Part shown: in pieces, positions 59,898 to 64,000 of the stretch
Layout: the number at the start of each line of letters is the position of its first letter
Numbering within the stretch: position 1 is the stretch's first letter
Source: UBA830 sp038146925
Lineage (GTDB): Bacteria > Pseudomonadota > Alphaproteobacteria > MPNO01 > UBA830
Direction of reading: 5' to 3'
Length of the DNA stretch: 64,000 bases
Assembly: GCA_038146925.1 (NCBI GenBank)
Contig: JAYQSP010000011.1
Coordinates: 682,001 to 746,000 of the forward strand
Program-made: the position numbers and the translations under genes
Notes under the pieces: model-generated
Told to the model about the DNA's origin: nothing
Databases searched by the model: none
The model's input: the letters and a program-made list of their open reading frames with translations, nothing else

Positions 59898-60689
59898 ATG
59901 AAGGCCAACGTCAACAACGTCGCGTTGAACTACGAAGTGTCTGGTAATCCGGAAAAGCCATGGCTGACTTTTTCTAACTCGCTAGCGACCAATCTGCATA
60001 TGTGGGACGATCAGGAGGCCGCACTGTCCGACGATTTCCACATTCTGCGTTACGACAAGCGGGGCCACGGAGAATCCGAAGCCGTGCCGGGCGCCTACAC
60101 CTTCGACAATCTGATTGCCGACGTGGTCGGTCTCTGGGATCATCTCGGGATCGAGAAAACGCATTTCGTCGGCCTGTCCATCGGCGGCATGACCGCCCAG
60201 GGGATCATGCTGAAGTATGCAGACCGCCTGCTGTCAGTGGTGATCGCGAATTCGATGGGCAAGGTTGCGCCGGAATTCGTCAGCGCCTGGCAGGATCGTA
60301 TCGACCTGTCGCGTGACAAAGGAATGGAACCGCTCATTCAGCCGACGATGGAACGCTGGTTCACCGAGGGGTACCGAAATCAGGGTACGGCCGAGGCACA
60401 GGCGATCGCCGATATGATCGCGACGACTTCCGTCAACGGTTATGCCGGCTGCGCGTCGGCGATCCAGAATCTAGATTACCTGGACAGCCTGGGACAGATT
60501 TCCGGCATACCGGTTCTTTTTATCGCCGGGGCGCAGGATGCGGGTACACCTCCTGCCGGTATGGAGGCCATGCATAACAATATGCCGGGGTCGGAATACG
60601 TGCTGCTCGATCCAGCGGCGCATATTTCCAATGTCGAGCGGTCGGCGGATTTCACGCAGACACTATCGAGCTTTTTGGCAAAACATTAA
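59898..60689 (+). CDS. alpha/beta hydrolase, 3-oxoadipate enol-lactonase-like
   Basis: 263 residues, the normal PcaD length. FSNSLATNLHMWDDQ (oxyanion part) and RYDKRGHGESEAVPG; nucleophile S94 in FVGLSIGGMTAQG; acid near FIAGAQDAGTPP and histidine in DPAAHISNVE. PcaD opens the enol-lactone of the beta-ketoadipate pathway; in this cluster, with a meta-cleaving dioxygenase, it could instead hydrolyse the ring-cleavage product. The gene start has a GGGGAGAG site. Downstream is the beta-hydroxyacid dehydrogenase gene. Confidence 0.88.
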   Translation: MKANVNNVALNYEVSGNPEKPWLTFSNSLATNLHMWDDQEAALSDDFHILRYDKRGHGESEAVPGAYTFDNLIADVVGLWDHLGIEKTHFVGLSIGGMTAQGIMLKYADRLLSVVIANSMGKVAPEFVSAWQDRIDLSRDKGMEPLIQPTMERWFTEGYRNQGTAEAQAIADMIATTSVNGYAGCASAIQNLDYLDSLGQISGIPVLFIAGAQDAGTPPAGMEAMHNNMPGSEYVLLDPAAHISNVERSADFTQTLSSFLAKH

Positions 60690-60734
60690 ATAGCGGCGCG
60701 TCGCCAGAGGACGCGGGATGAAAGGATGGACGGA

Positions 60735-61613
60735 ATGACCGGTACCGCGGGGGTGATCGGGCTTGGAATCATGGGCGGAGCCATGGCGCGCCATATGGTT
60801 GCGGGCGGATTGAGCGTTTCTGGCTTCGATCCGTCCGGTGAGGCGGCTAAAACGGCACGCGGTAATGGCGTCGACGTATTGGGATCCGCGTCCGAGGTCG
60901 CCGAAAAAGCAGAGGTCGTCGTTGTCTCGCTGCCCAGCCCGGCAGCGCTGCATGCGGTAGCGTCGGAAGTGGCGGGGTCGTCTGCGAACGGCTGTGTGCT
61001 GATGGAAACCAGCACGCTGAAACTTGCAGACAAGGAAGCCGCGCGCGATGTTCTTGGATCGGCAGGGCACACTTTGCTGGACTGCCCGCTCTCCGGGACG
61101 GGGCAGCAGGCGCAGACCGGCGATCTTGCGGTATTCACCAGCGGCGACGAAGACGCCGTCGCGAAATGCATCCCCGTAATCGAGACCTTTAGCCGAGAAA
61201 ACAAGTATTGCGGCCCGTTCGGCAATGGCAGCCGGATGAAATTCGTCGCCAATCATCTGGTCACGATCCATAACGTCGCGGCCGCCGAAGCGATGGTGCT
61301 GGGCATGAAATCCGGTCTCGATGCCGCCCTCATCTACGATGTCATTTCGACCAGCGCCGCCACGTCGCGCATGTTTGAAGTGCGCGGTAAATACATGGTC
61401 GATAACGATTACAGCGATGTCGGCATGTCCAACCGGCTCTACCAGAAAGACCTCGACGTGATCACGTCGTTCGCCGCCGACGTGCATTGTCCGGTGAACC
61501 TGTTCGCATCCGCCGTGCAGCCCTATAGGGCGACACTGGACAACGGTAACGCGGAATCTGATACAGCGGCCGTCTGCGCGGTGCTGGAAGAACAGGCTCG
61601 GGTGAAGCGCTGA
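60735..61613 (+). CDS. beta-hydroxyacid dehydrogenase (3-hydroxyisobutyrate dehydrogenase family)
   Basis: 292 residues from ATG 60735, for which AAAGGA at 60721-60726 is well placed; ATG 60726 in the same frame would add 3 residues. Cofactor motif GVIGLGIMGGAMARHM at the N-terminus (DP-x-x-A in beta-2 favours NADP or NAD), PLSGTGQQAQTGDLAVF (substrate loop), catalytic lysine in GSRMKFVANHLVT and a long C-terminal helical domain. It oxidises a beta-hydroxy acid, or reduces tartronate semialdehyde or succinic semialdehyde relatives. Two bases separate it from the old-yellow-enzyme gene. Confidence 0.9.
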   Translation: MTGTAGVIGLGIMGGAMARHMVAGGLSVSGFDPSGEAAKTARGNGVDVLGSASEVAEKAEVVVVSLPSPAALHAVASEVAGSSANGCVLMETSTLKLADKEAARDVLGSAGHTLLDCPLSGTGQQAQTGDLAVFTSGDEDAVAKCIPVIETFSRENKYCGPFGNGSRMKFVANHLVTIHNVAAAEAMVLGMKSGLDAALIYDVISTSAATSRMFEVRGKYMVDNDYSDVGMSNRLYQKDLDVITSFAADVHCPVNLFASAVQPYRATLDNGNAESDTAAVCAVLEEQARVKR

Positions 61614-61615
61614 TC

Positions 61616-62704
61616 ATGGCCGATCTTTTCTCACCCCTTTCGGCTGGCCCGTTCGATCTACCGCACCGCGTCGTGATGGCGCCGATGACGCGCAACCGGG
61701 CCGGCGACGGCAACGCACCCCATGCGCTGAACGCGACTTATTACCAGCAGCGGTCGGACGCTGCCCTTATCGTGACCGAGGCAACACAGGTATGCCCTGA
61801 AGGAATGGGCTATCCGGGAACACCCGGCATCCATTCCGACGCGCAAATCGATGGCTGGAGAGAAGTGACCGATGCGGTCCATGAAGCGGGCGGACGGGTC
61901 ATACTGCAGCTCTGGCATGTCGGACGTATTTCGCATCCCGATCTGCAGCCCGGCGGTATTGAACCGGTTGCGCCGTCGGCCATTCGGCCGGCGGGCGAGG
62001 CGATGACGCTATCGGGCATGAAGCCGTTCGTGACGCCGCGTGCGCTGGAGGTCAACGAACTCTCGGCGCTGGTGGAAACGTATCGCACAGCCGCCAAAAA
62101 CGCTGATATGGCAGGCTTCGACGGGGTCGAGGTGCACGGTGCCAACGGATATCTGTTGGATCAGTTTACCCGGGATTCGACTAATAAACGGGATGACGCT
62201 TATGGCGGATCGGTTGAAAACCGCTGCCGCCTGCCGCTGGAGATCACCGACGCCGTCGTAGATATCTGGGGCGCTGACCGGGTCGGGTACAGAATATCCC
62301 CGTTCCAAACCTATAACGACATCGCCGACTCAGATCCTGACGCCACGTTCTCCTATCTGACGATGCAGCTAGCGAAGCGAAATCTTGTTTACCTGCACAT
62401 GGTGGAAATGGGCGGAAACCAGGAAACGGGCGATTTTCTCTCCGGTCGTAACCCCCTATTTGCGAAACTGCGGGACCTGTGGCCGAACACCCTGATGACG
62501 AACGGGGGCTATGATCGCGCGAAAGCGGACGCCGTGATCGGAGGCGGTCTAGCGGACATGGTATCGTTCGGTACGCCGTATCTTGCCAATCCGGATCTGG
62601 CGGAGCGCCTGCACAGCGGTGCGGCCTATAACGAACCTGACCGGGCAACGTTCTATGGCGGCAACGCAAAGGGATATACCGATTACCCGTTTCTTGGCGA
62701 CTGA
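61616..62704 (+). CDS. old-yellow-enzyme family alkene reductase (NemA/XenB type)
   Basis: 362 residues. FMN and substrate contacts: VMAPMTRNRAGDGNAPHAL (N-terminal Met-Thr flavin loop), ILQLWHVGRISHP (His near FMN), VEVHGANGYLLDQFTRDSTN (substrate His/Asn pair and Tyr), DDAYGGSVENR (conserved Arg end) and the C-terminal DMVSFGTPYLANPDL (FMN phosphate). It reduces activated C=C bonds of maleate-type, nitro or unsaturated keto compounds with NADPH. It could reduce the unsaturated product of ring cleavage, parallel to the maleylacetate reductase at the right edge. Confidence 0.95.
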   Translation: MADLFSPLSAGPFDLPHRVVMAPMTRNRAGDGNAPHALNATYYQQRSDAALIVTEATQVCPEGMGYPGTPGIHSDAQIDGWREVTDAVHEAGGRVILQLWHVGRISHPDLQPGGIEPVAPSAIRPAGEAMTLSGMKPFVTPRALEVNELSALVETYRTAAKNADMAGFDGVEVHGANGYLLDQFTRDSTNKRDDAYGGSVENRCRLPLEITDAVVDIWGADRVGYRISPFQTYNDIADSDPDATFSYLTMQLAKRNLVYLHMVEMGGNQETGDFLSGRNPLFAKLRDLWPNTLMTNGGYDRAKADAVIGGGLADMVSFGTPYLANPDLAERLHSGAAYNEPDRATFYGGNAKGYTDYPFLGD

Positions 62705-62751
62705 CTCCCGAAATCTGTCGGTGCGATAGCCGTCGCTAGGTCGTACAGAGA

Positions 62752-63054
62752 CTATCCGTTGCTGCGAAAAAAACGCGTCAGGATCATGTCGTCCCGGGCA
62801 TCATTTTTGTACACGGGTCGCCGTCGATGAAAGACTGGACCCCCGCGTCGGCAGGCGCCTCGTTCAGTAACATCGAACCAATCATGGTTTCGCCGTCTTC
62901 TGCCAGCGACGGACCCGACAGGGTGATATTGATCTCGCCTTCGTTTTGATAAGCGCAGTATCCATCCACAAATTTTCAGGATCTCGACCCACTCGGGTTT
63001 GTCCATGATGTACAGGCCGAAAAGCATTCGGTGGGTCCTGTTCTTGTAAGCCAT
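62752..63054 (-). pseudogene. YciI-like protein broken by two frameshifts
   Basis: Leftward from ATG 63052-63054: first part MAYKNRTHRMLFGLYIMDKP in one frame; middle part NITLSGPSLAEDGETMIGSM then FIDGDP in a second frame; end DDMILTRFFRSNG with a stop in the first frame. The pieces fit, in order, a YciI domain (MLFxxxxxDKP, SGPLLxDDG, DPxxKNDxxxxVxITRF). Two indels, near 62970 and near 62800, would restore one frame; the helix between them may also be shortened. Sequencing error is possible. It diverges from the maleylacetate reductase gene. Confidence 0.6.
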
Positions 63055-63139
63055 GTCGATACGGGCTGGACGTAGGTTAAACAAATTTACCAAGACACGC
63101 GGCTTGTCTGGCGTTTATCCCGTCTATAAGACTCGCGCA

Positions 63140-64000
63140 ATGTTGGATTACGTGTACCAAGCTTTCGCCGCCCGAATTGTATTCGGACCGGGCAAAATAG
63201 CCCTGATTGGAGAGGAAGCTGACAGGCTCGAAGCGTCTTCGATCCTACTTGTTTGTACCAATTCCCAGAGAGCATTTGCCGATGCGGCGCCCGGAGCGCT
63301 GGGCGCGCGCGTTAAAGGCAGGATCGATGGAGCCGCCATGCATGTTCCGCGGGCAAACGTGGACGAGGCGGTTGCTCTTGCCAAAGACATCGGATGCGAC
63401 TGCATCATCGCCATCGGCGGTGGCTCGGCGATCGGCATCGCCAAGGCGGTCGCGCTCGAGACCGGACTGCCGATCATCGCCGTGCCGTCCACCTATGCCG
63501 GTTCCGAAATGACCGATATCTGGGGAATTTCGGAAGGAGAAGGTAAAACCACGGGCCGCAATCCCGTCGTAGTGCCCAAAACCGTGATCTACGATCCCGA
63601 TCTGACCAGGGGATTGCCGCCGAAGCTGGCCGGACCGAGCGCCATCAATGCCATGGCGCATTCGGTCGAGGCTCTTTATGCGCAGAACCGCAATCCCGTC
63701 CTGTCGCTGTTCGCCGAAGAAGGCATTCGCGGCCTGGCCAGCGGTTTGCCTGCGATCTGCGGCGGAGCCGCCGACGATGTCGCGCGGGCCAATGCCCTGC
63801 ATGGCGCTTTCCTTTGCGGCCTGGCGCTGGCGACCGCGACAATGGGGATCCATCACAAGCTGTGTCATGTGCTTGGCGGCTCGTTCGGCATGCCGCATGC
63901 CGAGACCCATACCGTGATCCTGCCCCACGCGACGAATTACAATAGAAACGCCGCGCCGGAGGCGATGACGGCAATCGCCCGGGCTCTCGGATCGGAGACC
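63140..64000 (+). CDS. maleylacetate reductase-like iron-containing alcohol dehydrogenase, 3' end cut
   Basis: 287 codons from ATG 63140 to the window end, of about 350 expected. AARIVFGPGKIALIGEEADR is the start typical of maleylacetate reductases; the NAD loop is IAIGGGSAIGIAKAVALETG, followed by IAVPSTYAGSEMTDIWGISE, which is specific to this group, and DPDLTRGLPPKLAGPSAINA with the family Asp/His region (MAHSVEAL, HHKLCHVLGG). The enzyme reduces maleylacetate to 3-oxoadipate, the last step of hydroxyquinol and chloroaromatic degradation. A hydroxyquinol 1,2-dioxygenase would be expected just past the window edge. Confidence 0.9.
   Translation, partial: MLDYVYQAFAARIVFGPGKIALIGEEADRLEASSILLVCTNSQRAFADAAPGALGARVKGRIDGAAMHVPRANVDEAVALAKDIGCDCIIAIGGGSAIGIAKAVALETGLPIIAVPSTYAGSEMTDIWGISEGEGKTTGRNPVVVPKTVIYDPDLTRGLPPKLAGPSAINAMAHSVEALYAQNRNPVLSLFAEEGIRGLASGLPAICGGAADDVARANALHGAFLCGLALATATMGIHHKLCHVLGGSFGMPHAETHTVILPHATNYNRNAAPEAMTAIARALGSET

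Noticed and set aside
1..64000. CRISPR arrays, tRNA/rRNA genes, insertion sequences, integrases or phage genes
   Set aside because: Looked for regularly spaced repeats, CCA-ended cloverleaf sequences, transposase motifs and terminal inverted repeats; none recognised by eye.

Overview
This window is a high-GC (roughly 60 percent by eye) chromosomal stretch from a bacterium that is most likely an alphaproteobacterium of the Rhodospirillales/Rhodobacterales type. The evidence is the gene style: three TRAP-type uptake systems (two DctPQM, one TAXI/fused permease), a HyuAB hydantoinase/oxoprolinase pair, several aerobic CODH/xanthine-dehydrogenase-type molybdenum hydroxylases, a long-form indolepyruvate:ferredoxin oxidoreductase, and alphaproteobacterial-looking CysS and DUF1015 proteins. 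No rRNA, tRNA, CRISPR array, insertion sequence, phage gene or replication origin was seen. Taxonomy is an inference, not a direct reading.

Layout. 1-11.3 kb: the 3' edge of a 4-oxalomesaconate tautomerase (galD), then mostly leftward metabolic genes (SGNH esterase, isochorismatase-type hydrolase, Asp-box propeller protein, quinone reductase, enoyl-CoA hydratase plus 3-hydroxyisobutyryl-CoA hydrolase pair, sodium/solute symporter, AMP-forming ligase) with a rightward MaoC-type hydratase. Two decayed envelope-lipid genes lie at 8.67-9.78 kb. 11.3-19.2 kb: cysS, a kynurenine-formamidase-like hydrolase, a TauD dioxygenase, a Pht5/substrate-binding-like protein, a receiver-domain remnant, a second isochorismatase-type amidohydrolase, a class II aldolase and a DUF1015 protein. 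19.2-27.3 kb: hyuB/hyuA, a short-chain dehydrogenase, small YCII and DUF1330 proteins, a CHASE2 remnant, a fumarylpyruvate-hydrolase-like enzyme, a VOC protein and a glutathione transferase.

27.4-55.4 kb is the most distinctive part. It combines TRAP system 1 (Q-M-P), a complete three-subunit molybdenum hydroxylase, a TAXI TRAP system (reverse strand), a lone Mo subunit, iorAB, another lone Mo subunit leading into a Rieske ring-hydroxylating dioxygenase alpha/beta pair, TRAP system 3 (P-Q-M), a polysaccharide-deacetylase-type (PuuE-like) amidohydrolase and a fourth Mo subunit. Only one FAD subunit and one [2Fe-2S] subunit accompany the four Mo catalytic subunits.

55.4-64 kb is a catabolic cluster: crotonase (reverse), short-chain dehydrogenase, feruloyl-CoA-synthase-like ligase, extradiol ring-cleavage dioxygenase with its metal ligands, enol-lactonase-like hydrolase, beta-hydroxyacid dehydrogenase, old-yellow-enzyme reductase and a maleylacetate-reductase-like iron alcohol dehydrogenase cut by the window end. 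Read together, the window looks like an accessory region for import and breakdown of aromatic or N-heteroaromatic acids and branched acyl compounds. Seven degraded or truncated genes, mostly regulatory, stress or envelope functions, lie between the intact catabolic operons and suggest ongoing loss of non-catabolic genes here.
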